NCBI GenBank assembly: GCA_037447655.1
Contig: JBBHKE010001334.1
Span: 134,001-198,000, forward strand
Source: Zygnema cylindricum
Taxonomy: Eukaryota; Streptophyta; Zygnematophyceae; Zygnematales; Zygnemataceae
Direction of reading: 5' to 3'
DNA: 64,000 nt
Positions 34,641 to 44,859 of the stretch are shown piece after piece. The notes beneath the pieces are model-generated. The model saw only the letters and a program-made list of their open reading frames with translations. It was not told where the DNA came from and made no database searches. Made by a program: the position numbers and the translations under genes. Each line of letters opens with the position of its first letter. The first letter of the stretch is position 1.

Positions 34641-37600
34641 CAGGAGGTTTATTACAGAAAAAAAACAAATTTTTCAGAAGCGATTTTTACTCGTAGAAAG
34701 AGTTTACGTTGGCGAGGGCGAAAATGTCGAGAATTCCAACAAACGTGGTACGGATCACAAATCGGCCTGGATTGGGCAGAAACGGCTTCGAACAGAATTA
34801 AAGGGGTTTTTCGCCAAAAAACCCCTTTTCGGAGGGAGTTCAGACGCGAACCCCTTTTACCACAAAGCCATTTCCTTAGACGGTTTAACAAATAGACCGA
34901 ACTTACATAGTTGGTCCGCGAAGTGATGAACTCATGAAAGCCAAAAATAACTTGGTGGCGGGGATCCACGATATATTTGCGCCTGAGGGTGAAGTTCCAT
35001 TAGACGAAAAGTGAGGTTGTTTACAGAAATTCAGACCTCTCCTTACTACGACGTACCTCTTACTTTGTTTTTATCCGGAAAACAACATTACAAAGGATCT
35101 TGCCAATATTCTCCAAAAGTCTGGGAGTAAACAATGGTCGTTGGATGGTTTTTAGCGAAGCATTCGCTTCGAAAGTTTATGTAATTGGTGATGTACCTCG
35201 CGAGGTACATCACCAATTACATACAAATTTGAGCCACGACACGCTGGATAATGAGCAGACGTGTAAGGATGTCAACCAACGGAAATAAAAGAAAAACGCG
35301 CACGATATACACATTCAAAAATACAACAAAAAATACAAACGAAATCTCGTAACGCACTGGTCACGCTATTTTTGGTAGCGCCCATTCGTCACGCGTAAAA
35401 ACAGGAACCCTAAAAAATGAAGTGATATTTGACAAAGCGTCTGCAAATAGTACGAAAGTTGTGTTGCACGATGACCTGGTACGCACGTGCATGGTACGCA
35501 AATTAATATTTTTGGTCGGTGTGAAAAATATTGACGATTTGCAATATACAATCCATAGCTTCGTGGCACCACTCTTTTGCTAACACGTGCATTACAAACT
35601 CTGCGCAATGGAATTTCAACGTTAAAATTGTAGCATTCTGTAATTTTGGCCGTACAATTACAAAATGTTATAATGGAACTTCTCCCTCATATCAAATAGA
35701 ATAAGCGATCAGGCCTAGGTCCAAATCCCAAAAAATGTGGGTGTTTAGAAGCTCGTTTCTTAACGAATTAAAATTTGATATTCAATCAAATAAAAATCCC
35801 ACGGAATAGATATTGCGATGGCTTGCTTCAATCATGGCGAATCAAGATTAAACCATTGTATTCGTGCAATTCATCACAAAAATACTAAAACAAACACATA
35901 AAACTACGTAGATGGCTACATACAAAATAAACAAGAATAACGCTAAAATTCGACGGCACGTCATTCGTGACTATTTTGAGAGATTATGTTGTTCAGGGCT
36001 CTTCATAAATTTGGATGGTTTGACAGTTTAAACTATTACTTCCGGTATAGTCTAGCGGGTTGCTTTCAATTTGTTACTCTCAACATCATTTTCAAATCAG
36101 ATTGTCTTGTTTGGCTCACACGAATCAAATCGAACAAATCGAGCCAAACCGAATCGAATGTAACACGGATTAACAAATAAAAAATGAATTGTAAATATAA
36201 AATTAATTGAACATTTAATAGTGCGATTACATATTAATATATGAGGATATAGAAAAAATATGTGCTCGCAAGTCGCTCTTGATTACATGTCTCACGCACT
36301 TGGTAGTGTTTTTAAGTATAAACAATGAGTATTGGGAAAACAACCCATTCAAATCACAATAGTTAATCTTTATGTTGAGACATGCCATCACCTACTACCC
36401 ATATTTTAACAATATGTTGTGCAAAATTTGACAATTTGTTTTTTATTTATATTTTTATATTGCGATTAATTGAGCTTGCTATATTTATCTAATCTACTTT
36501 TCATATGAAATGACATGTGGAATGCATTTTTTTACGAATAACGATATACCAACGAGGGTGGGTTTATTGCATCACAGGAAACATTTTTAATATATGTTTT
36601 GAAAACATACGACAAACATTTTTCTTTATCAAAATTTTATTATTTTTACAACATAAAATAAAGAAAAACATGCATATGTAAAATATGAAACCTTCTTTAA
36701 AAATGTATGTTGATTTATGTATACGAATATGCTTATTGTATATAATAGTTCATCGTCTAATTTAAGTACATATGTTTTTTTATAAAAACACTGGTAAAAT
36801 ATATTTCCCATTGATAAAGGTTTCTCTTAAATGACGAGTATAATCATAATATTTCAACTGTGAACTTTAAAGTAATTTTAAATGAGCTTTAGATGACCCT
36901 TCAAAACTCAACGAATGGGTAACCCTTGTTGTTCTAACACACAAACGTTTTTACCACTGTTGTTATATAATACTTTTTTTTTTAGCTTAAGAGAACAATA
37001 CCCTCATTTTACGTGTTTTCGTTTTTACTACTGTCGTTATACACAACTTTTTTTTTTAACTTGAGAGAACAATACCTTCATTTGACGTGTTTTTATGCAT
37101 TTAAAAAACATGATACTTTTTTTATGCTTGCCTCCAAGACTACAAGTGGAAATTTTATAAGAAAAACGAGATGGTCTACTTACAATCATAACTCACCATT
37201 CACTTATGTAGACGAATGTTTGAATTTTGTACTAAGCGCAAAGCAACTATTTTCCTTTGACTTAAAAGTACCATATATGACACATATTACAAAATTTTAA
37301 GCTTGGTTATATGTTATTTGTTTTGGTCGGGAAGCAAATTGCGCTACTTAAAAAATTGATTATGTTATTTCTTTGGTTAGTTTATGGCAAAAAAATGAGC
37401 AATAACAACCAAAGTTGGGATAATAAACGTAATCTTACCGCAATTTGTATTTTTCTTTAATTAATGTACGTATGTATAGGTCACTGTGATTGAGGCATAA
37501 TCGAGTTAGTAAAGTAGATACAATACATTTTATAGTCTAACGTAATTCTTACGGAAATGGTCCAAGCGAAAGTGAAATTACGAAAACCGAATTGAAATTC

Positions 37601-37918
37601 AATTAACTTAAATAAAATAACATGATTGATGCGTAAAATATATGTTTTAGCGTGCCTTGCTTTTAAACTTTTCAATAAAAGTAAAAAAAAAAAAACGGAA
37701 TCGATATCATGCCATCGAGTGAAGGAAAGCGCCTTTTGATGAACATGTAGCGTTTTATTATAAAGTCTAAGGTGTACGTTTATTCTTTGTGCCCATATAC
37801 GAGAGCCAAAATGCAACATAACACAAAAGCGTGTAAGATAAGAACATAACCATCTATCGTAATTTTGAACATATATTTTGATGTTGCTGGTGTGCTCCTA
37901 ACATTGTGAAAAAAACTG
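34641..37918. repeat. Local duplication, copy A (left part)
   Basis: Blocks of this segment recur in 44860-46662. 34641-34985 matches 45146-45465; 35290-35545 matches 44860-45140; 35690-36620 matches 45470-46420; about 37690-37918 matches 46440-46662. Two blocks have swapped order, and copy B lacks about 36620-37690. The identity of the last 135 bases before the copia insertion is about 93%. No gene is recognised inside. The open frame at 35986-36180 has a relative at 45782-45967, but the changes are mostly amino-acid altering. Confidence 0.8.
35178..35223. repeat. Perfect 46-bp palindrome
   Basis: Two 23-base arms, TATGTAATTGGTGATGTACC then TCG and its exact inverse, meet without a spacer between 35200 and 35201. 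It lies in the part of copy A (34986-35289) for which I found no counterpart in copy B. Confidence 0.97.
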
Positions 37919-37923
37919 ATCGC
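37919..37923. repeat. Target-site duplication of the copia element, left
   Basis: ATCGC directly before the left LTR equals ATCGC at 44335-44339 directly after the right LTR. The unoccupied paralogous site reads ATCAC at 46663-46667. Confidence 0.95.
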
Positions 37924-38953
37924 TGTAACTCTGAGACCTCCATAGGACCTCAGAGTAGGCAGCTCACACGAAGCCTCTAGGATAACCCTGACCCCTTTGT
38001 CTTTCAGCAAGAATAACTGCCACCCTGGCAAACAAAAAGTCAGACCACCTTCACCCCTGTAAAGGCAAGACTCCCCTGAGTCTATAGCAAAAAGAATCTC
38101 TGAATTTGCTCCCCTGAGCAGTAAGTTATGAAGGGTCAAAGTTGACCTTTTGTACAGCAGCTCTCTGGGAGAGAGGGTCCAATCTATCAAATTTTTCTAA
38201 GTCCTATCTCTCTCTAAACTCTATCTACTGAAGTACGGCACCAATCATAATAGTGTATCGTACATAAGGTACAAGTGCCGATATACTTTATGTACGGATA
38301 TTGTACAACATGGCCAACAAGTCGACACATGCCATTTTTGGATTCGTTCTTGGAATCCCAAGAGATGTCGCAATCCAATGTGATTTTGCCACGTGGCAAT
38401 TGACGTGACGTCAACCGCAAACCGCCGAAAACATATTCCACGATCTCGGCATGCTTCGTGGCCGTCCGATTAAGCCGGATTACAATCGTGACCGTCATAA
38501 ATACTTCCGCAGTATTTGTTTCACTTTCTAAACAAAATGCGCAGTATTCGTTTCGGATGTTTCGTCCGCCGTACTTTACAAAGTGTGTCTATGTTTAAAG
38601 ATCCGTTAAATGAAATAGACTACGTGTCAACATTTAAATATCTATCAAACTATATATCTTCAAGCATGATGGCATACTAAATGGCTAACGCTACAGGCTA
38701 AGTTGACGGGCGGTAGGTACTAGGTTCAAACCCTAGGTCCGTCATTATACATTTTAGTAAATCTACCAAAATCTATAACCCGTAACTCTATCTCTAATCA
38801 GCATAGGCAGCCATGGCTCTAGCTCCCTCTTCAACCTTCAGTGATTACGACAAGTGTGGGAGCTGAAGAGAGAAGTTAGAGGCAGACTGCCTCGGCTTCT
38901 TTTCTGCATTTTGCAAAACCTAGAAAATACTAAAATAACCTTTTATTTCTACA
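37924..38953 (-). repeat. LTR of copia element (3' LTR in element orientation)
   Basis: 1030 bp, ends TGTAACTCTG and TTATTTCTACA. It contains, on the + strand at 38668-38744, a tRNA-like sequence. A short open frame (38498-38214) is shared by both LTRs but has no known motif and is not called. Confidence 0.97.
38668..38744 (+). other. tRNA-like module inside the left LTR
   Basis: 77 nt. A canonical T arm is present: stem CTAGG/CCTAG around loop TTCAAAC (38720-38736), giving a textbook B box GGTTCAAACCC. The following GTCCGTC pairs with GATGGCA at 38668 in five of seven positions (one wobble). AAATGGCTAACGC fits the D arm/A box position of arginine-type tRNAs. The anticodon arm is not convincing, so a functional tRNA is unlikely. 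The copy in the right LTR is at 44049-44125. Confidence 0.55.
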
Positions 38954-38961
38954 CTCCCCTT
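38954..38961 (-). other. Polypurine tract of the copia element
   Basis: AAGGGGAG on the minus strand directly abuts the 3' LTR start (TGTAGAAATAA in element orientation), as required for plus-strand priming. Confidence 0.85.
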
Positions 38962-38966
38962 ATTTT

Positions 38967-41900
38967 CTAGTCACTCTTTATTTTAAGACCACACTTCTCT
39001 CGGCAGAAAATTAATTTAGGGGAAGGAACAGGTTTGGTCATCATATCAGCTACCATTTCACTATCTGGTTTATACTCCAAACTGATTATCTTGTTTTCTA
39101 CTTTATCTCTAACAAAGCTAAGCCTAATGTCCATGTGTTTGGCTTTAAAGTGATGTTTAGGATTGGCAGAAATGGCAATGGCAGCCTGATTATCACAAAA
39201 CACTTTTTGGACACCACTCTTAAGTTGACCAAGCTCACCTAGCAAAGACTTGACCCACATTAATTCTTTTACAGCAGAGCAAGAAGCCATGTACTCAGCC
39301 TCCATGGTGGACTGAGCAATGACCTTTTGCTGCTTGCTGCTCCAGCAGCAAGCCCCATCACCCACATACAATACATATCCAGATGTGCATCTCCTCATAG
39401 GAGCATCCCCATAGCTGGCATCACTCCAAGTGGTGATGTCAGTATTTTTCCCACCCAAATGCAACCATAGATCCCTAGTTCCTATGAGATATCTAAGGAC
39501 TCTCTTAGCTGCCTCCCAATCTTTCTTAGTGGGAGCATTCAGACTCCTACTTAGTACTCCTACAGCTGCGGCTATGTCCGGACGGGTACAATTCATAAAA
39601 TATATTAGGCTGCCCACTACTTGTCTATAAGGGATGGTCTGCATAAATCTTTTCTCTTCCGGGCTTACCTCATCATCTAAGATTATAACTCCCTCTTCCT
39701 CACTCCCCTCACTTCCCTTCTTTAAATCCATAGGAGTGGTACAACTATTAGCCTTGTCCATTTGGAATTTTTCTAACATGTTTCCAATGGCCTCTTTTTG
39801 AGTTAATCTGATTATCTTTCTCTCTCTGTCCCTTTCTACCTGAATTCCCAAAATATACCTTGCTTCTCCCATATCCTTCATCTCAAATCTTCCTTTTAAA
39901 TCATTTTTCAACTTATTTATTTTATCCATAGATTTACTTAAACAAGCAAATCATCGACATAAATTGCAATAAAAATAATTCCTTCCTCATCTTCAAACAA
40001 ATATATAGAGTGATCTGAGCTGATCCGAATATATCCCAAACCTGTAAGAAACTCATCGAGCTTCTTGTTCCATTGCCGGGGCGCCTGTTTCATCCCATAC
40101 AAAGATTTGATCAATCGGCATACCTTGCTTTCCTCCCCTTGCTCCACAAATCCTTCGGGCTGTCGCATAAAAATTTCCTCTTCCAACTCTCCATGTAGGA
40201 AGGCCGTCTTGATGTCCATCTGATGCACTTCCATGTCTTCTGCTGCCGCCATACTGAGAAGTATCGGAACCGAAGGAAACCTAACGACCGGAGCAAAAGT
40301 CTCCTCGTAGTCAATTCCCTCTTTCTGGGCAAATCCCTTCGCCACTAACCGAGCATTCTAGCGCTCAATGGTGTTATCCGGGTTGAGTTTCAGCTTAAAT
40401 ACCCACTTACACCCAATTGGCTTCCTGTCAGGAGGACAATCCGCCAATTCCCATGTATCGGCCGCCATAATTGAGGCCATCTCCTCATTTATGGCTGTTT
40501 TCCACCGGTTTCTTTCAGGACAAGTCATTGCCTCATTATAAGTTTGAGGTTCATCATGGTGAGACAGTTTGGTTACCTTATTGTTAACTTGTCTCTCTTG
40601 CAGTCTTTTGCTGCTTCTTCTTCCTCCCTCAAACTCGGTTGCCGGAATAGATGGTTCTCTTGGATTTTTCCGAACACTTTCTACTTCTCCCCTATCGCTT
40701 GATTCCGGGTCGATTTCCACCACGTCTTCCGCTTCGGTTGGAGTTAATACAAGGGGTTCCACATTTGGGTCCTTCTCGATCTGATCCGTACCTGCAAGAT
40801 CATCATCTTCTTGAAATCCTGGATAGTTAGGAAGCTCAAAGTCATCAGAATTTTCTGACTCAAATCTGATCTTGACTGTCCTTGTATGCTTAAAGGGATT
40901 CATAGATTTTCCTTCATCCATAACCACTAGATGCTTCACTAGAATAATATCCTCTCTTTTGAGATCATAGACTCTATATCCTTTTACATCTTCATCATAT
41001 CCTAGTAGATATCCTGGTTTTCCTTTTGGGTCTAACTTCCAGTTTGAATGATCTGTGTCTAAACTGAACACTTGACTACCGAAAACCTTTAAGTGTGAAA
41101 CATCTGGTTTTCGGCCTGTCCATCTCTCATAAGGTGTTTGGCCTTTTACTACTGAAGTAAGAACTCTATTTTTGAGATAATTTGCACAGTTCATTGCTTC
41201 GGCCCAAAACTTCTTTCCTATCTTCTTATCGGACAGCATACTCCTAGCACTATCACTCAGTGTTCTATTTAATCTTTCAGCTACACCATTATGCTCAGGA
41301 TTTTCAGGAACTGTCTTTTGGTGTTGCACTCCATCTTCTCTCAAAAAATCCTCAAACTGGTTAGAGGTATACTCGCCACCATTGTCACTCCTTACTCTCT
41401 TGATTGAGGTTTCATGGAGTTTTTCACTCCATGCTTTATATTGTTTAAAACATTCCTGAGCCTCTGACTTATTTTTCAAAAAATACACTCTGGAATACCG
41501 AGACCAATCATCAGTTATAGTCATCATAAATCTCTTCCCCCCGGGTGATGGCACTCTGGCCGGCCCCCAAATATCTGTGTGTACTAAATCTAGAATCCTT
41601 TCTCCCTTATAGGTGGCAGTTTTTGGGAAGGGCAACCTGTGTGCTTTACCTTGAGCACATCCCCTACAATCATTTAGATTCTCACTTTCACCAAACTGAA
41701 TCCCTTCCACCACTCCCATCTTTTTCATCTCTCTTAACTTATCTAGATTCACATGCCCAAGCCTCTTATGCCACAACATTATATCATGAACACCAGCATA
41801 ATAAAGTTTCTTCTTTTCATTGCTTAAAATCAGCCTAAACATCCCTTGGCTACCTTTTTCAGCAGTGAAATAAACTTCCTCCTCAAAGCTAGCAGTAAAG

Positions 41901-43300
41901 ACTCCTTTCCTAGTGCTAGTATCAAAACCCTTATCATCTAAAACAGACGTAGAGATGAGGTTTTTGTTCAGCTCCGGAATAAACAACACATCGGAGAATG
42001 TAACTATAGATGTCTTTCCTTCTACTAACACTTTTAGATCTACCGATCCTACAAGAGTAGTAGTGACTATCCTCCCATCCCCGTACTCTATCTCTACGGT
42101 GGGAATCTTTCGTATCTTAGTGAACAGGTGTTTATCTTTACACATGTGCATGGATGCTCCTGAATCTACAATCCAGCCTGCTTCACCTTTCAATCCACCG
42201 AAAGCACATTTCTGTTTTCGTGGAATTTCGACCTCGTTTTTCGTTTCCAACTCCTCATCCAATAGGAGTTCATCGTCCTCGTCCTCGGATTCCGCCTCAT
42301 GTACCTGCGTCACAAGGGCCTTTTTCTTTCCTCTCGCAGGTCCACCAGTCTGCCCCTCCTTTAACCGCAGCTCGGTTAACTTAGTGCATTCAGCCATATA
42401 GTGCCCGGGTTTCTTACAAAAATGGCACAGTCCCTTAGGAGTCCTTGGTCCGAACTCCTCGGTCTGATTTTTCTGCCCCTCCCCTCGATAATTTCCAACC
42501 TGTTTTCTGGAATCATTGTTTCGCCAATCGGTCCCGGCTGCTAAAGCTTGCCCACTCTTTCCTCCCCTTCGGATCTCAATTGTATTCTCGCGAACGAGAA
42601 TCATCCCTACCACTGAATTCTAAATCCACCTTGAGTCCGCCAAGTCCTGCACACGGTTGACTATGTTCTCGAACTCCTCGGGTAACTTCATCAGTAAAGA
42701 GTTAACCTTTTCCTTTTCACTAAATACTTTTCCAGCACTTTCTAGTTCGATAAAAAGTGTAGCAAGCTCATTGCAAAAATCCAACATCTTCCCCCCTTTG
42801 TACACATACTCCTTAATTTTCTGATCAGCCAACTGTTGTTGCTGAATCGTACCACTTCGATACATCTCTATGAGAGCCATCCAAAGATCGGATGCCCTCT
42901 CTACTTGCAAATGGGGAGATGCAAGCCCATGAGTAAGATGGCGGAGGATGAAGTGCTTAGCCGCCATATTGTTGTAGTCCCACGTATCGATATCATTCTC
43001 CTCGTTCCTCGGAATAGGTGACATGAATGCCGAACCGACTGCTATTGGTGTGACCGTCTCCTTCTCCTTGCCTTTGTCCACCACCTCTCCTTCCTTTGTC
43101 TCCTCCGTCGAAGATGAATCTGCATCTCTAGTGAATTTTCCTCCTGTAAACCCTGGAGGTATCCCAAGATTGGATGGACGCCTCACCCGTCCACTCACTA
43201 TTCCCCAAAACCGTTTCTCATATAGAGCTCCTGTCATCATACTTTCCCAGTATATGAAGCCAGCTCCATTGAATATGGGCACCCTAGATGGTGGGCCCAT
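38967..43300 (-). pseudogene. Copia Gag-Pol polyprotein, interrupted by two stops and a frameshift
   Basis: Order on the minus strand: Gag (43300-42623, with FNGAGFIYWESMM); zinc knuckle CHFCKKPGHYMAEC (about 42430-42390); aspartic protease DSGAS (about 42170); GAG-pre-integrase WHKRLGH...CRGCAQGKAH; integrase catalytic residues in HTDIWGP (about 41575), SDNGGEYT (about 41380) and PEHNGVAERLNR (about 41285); reverse transcriptase with YVDD (about 39957); RNase H with WSDASYGD (about 39420), MEAEY and DNQAAIA. An in-frame TAG at 42622-42620 cuts Gag, and another at 40360-40358 lies at the start of RT. A frameshift with a TAA near 39940 follows YVDDLLV. All catalytic residues remain visible, so decay is recent and light. 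The start codon is discussed under the primer-binding site. Confidence 0.93.
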
Positions 43301-43304
43301 AACC
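43289..43304 (-). promoter_or_regulatory. Primer-binding site matching the anticodon arm of initiator tRNA-Met
   Basis: Directly after the 5' LTR the minus strand reads GGTTATGGGCCCACCA. This is complementary, base for base, to UGGUGGGCCCAUAACC in the anticodon stem-loop of plant initiator tRNA-Met as I know it. It is not complementary to that tRNA's 3' end (a TGGTATCAGAG-type site would be expected). Internal 'half-tRNA' priming is established for Drosophila copia. The same 12 bases GGTTATGGGCCC flank the relict LTR at 60331. Confidence 0.85.
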
Positions 43305-44334
43305 TGTAACTCTGAGACCTCCATAGGACCTCAGAGTAGGCAGCTCACACGAAGCCTCTAGGATAACCCTGACCCCTTTGTCTTTTAGCAAGAATAACTG
43401 CCACCCTGGCAAACAAAAACTCAGACCACCTTCACCCCTGTAAAGGCAAGACTCCCTTGAGTCTATAGCAAAAAGAATCTCTGAATTTGCTCCCCTGAGC
43501 AGTAAGTTATGAAGGGTCAAAGTTGACCTTTTGTACTGCAGCTCTCTGGGAGAGAGGGTCCAATCTATCAAATTTTTCTAAGTCCTATCTCTCTCTAAAC
43601 TCTATCTACTGAAGTACGGCACCAATCATAATAGTGTATCGTACATAAGGTACAAGTGCCGATATACTTTATGTACGGATATTGTACAACATGGCCAACA
43701 AGTCGACACATGCCATTTTTGGATTCGTTCTTGGAATCCCAAGAGATGTCGCAATCCAATGTGATTTTGCCACGTGGCAATTGACGTGACGTCAACCGCA
43801 AACCGCCGAAAACATATTCCACGATCTCGGCATGCTTCGTGGCCGTCCGATTAAGCCGGATTACAATCGTGACCGTCATAAATACTTCCGCACTATTTGT
43901 TTCGCTTTCTAAACAAAATGCGCAGTATTCGTTTCGGATGTTTCGTCCGCCGTACTTTACAAAGTGTGTCTATGTTTAAAGATCCGTTAAATGAAATAGA
44001 CTACGTGTCAACATTTAAATATCTATCAAACTATATATCTTCAAGCATGATGGCATACTAAATGGCTAAGGCTACAGGCTAAGTTGACGGGCGGTAGGTA
44101 CTAGGTTCAAACCCTAGGTCCGTCATTATACATTTTAGTAAATCTACCAAAATCTATAACCCGTAACTCTATCTCTAATCAGCATAGGCAGCCATGGCTC
44201 TAGCTCCCTCTTCAACCTTCAGTGACTACGACAAGTGTGGGAGCTGAAGAGAGAAGTTAGAAGCAGACTGCCTCGGCTTCTTTTCTGCATTTTGCAAAAC
44301 CTAGAAAATACTAAAATAACCTTTTATTTCTAGA
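43305..44334 (-). repeat. LTR of copia element (5' LTR in element orientation)
   Basis: 1030 bp, collinear with 37924-38953 with ten substitutions (for example the last dinucleotide CA to GA). It carries the second tRNA-like module at 44049-44125 with one change (AACGC to AAGGC). Confidence 0.97.
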
Positions 44335-44339
44335 ATCGC

Positions 44340-44824
44340 CAATGTAAGATTTGTTGTTTCCTTGTCTTATTTCTCTTGTTGAAATAGTTTAAATGCAAAT
44401 GTTGGACTATTTAGGTATCCCTTGTTATTTAAAGTGGCTTATGCACTAGCTCGTAATGGGAGATAAGATTTGTTATTAATAAGATCCTTGTGTGATTGCG
44501 CTCGTCAATTGATTTGATTTAGAAGACACGACAGACTTTCCTCACCTTCCATGTTGGATTAGACTTATAATTTATGTCCGTTGCCTGTTAGTGTGCCCTC
44601 GCTTCAGCTCTTATTGGACACGTCACAGTGGTAAACGATGTTCGTTGGTTTCGAGAATTACACCAAGCCGCTCGGTGCATATAGCTCATACAAATAACTT
44701 TGACCTTTAATGTGTTTTAGTCTTAAGCTCCAACGAGAGCCCTTTTTGTCCTCTGGTTTTGAGGGTATGGAGTAGTGCTTAGTGTCAATGTTTTTATAGG
44801 GTTGTTTTTGTAATTGTTTTGTAG
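44340..44824. repeat. Local duplication, copy A (right part)
   Basis: This segment resumes copy A directly after the copia insertion and matches 46668-47153 with only three substitutions and one extra T over about 485 bases (about 99%). That is much closer than the roughly 93% seen just left of the insertion site. Confidence 0.9.
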
Positions 44825-44859
44825 ATGTACGTGTCAAGACAGCAACCAACCGAAATCGA

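Larger units (their letters stand above)
37924..44334 (-). mobile_element. Ty1/copia LTR retrotransposon, 6411 bp
   Basis: Two 1030-bp LTRs (37924-38953 and 43305-44334) enclose a gag-pol region read on the minus strand. LTRs begin TGTAACTC and end CA; the last bases of the right copy have mutated to GA. Ten substitutions and no indels were counted between them, about 1% divergence, so the insertion is young. The order gag, protease, integrase, reverse transcriptase, RNase H defines the Ty1/copia class. A 5-bp duplication and a paralogous empty site fix both boundaries. Confidence 0.97.

Noticed and set aside
35986-36180. Small open frame with a relative at 45782-45967 in the duplicate copy (LHKFGWFD...)
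   Set aside because: Both copies are open, but nearly all differences change the amino acid, and the frame ends in simple repeats (CGAACCGAGC-like). This fits duplicated non-coding DNA rather than a conserved peptide.
38214-38498. Identical 94-codon open frame in both copia LTRs
   Set aside because: The identity follows from LTR homology and youth; no known motif and no equivalent that stays open in the relict LTR.
38668-38744. Calling the LTR module a functional tRNA gene
   Set aside because: The T arm is perfect but the anticodon arm does not fold and the acceptor stem has mismatches; reported as tRNA-like only.
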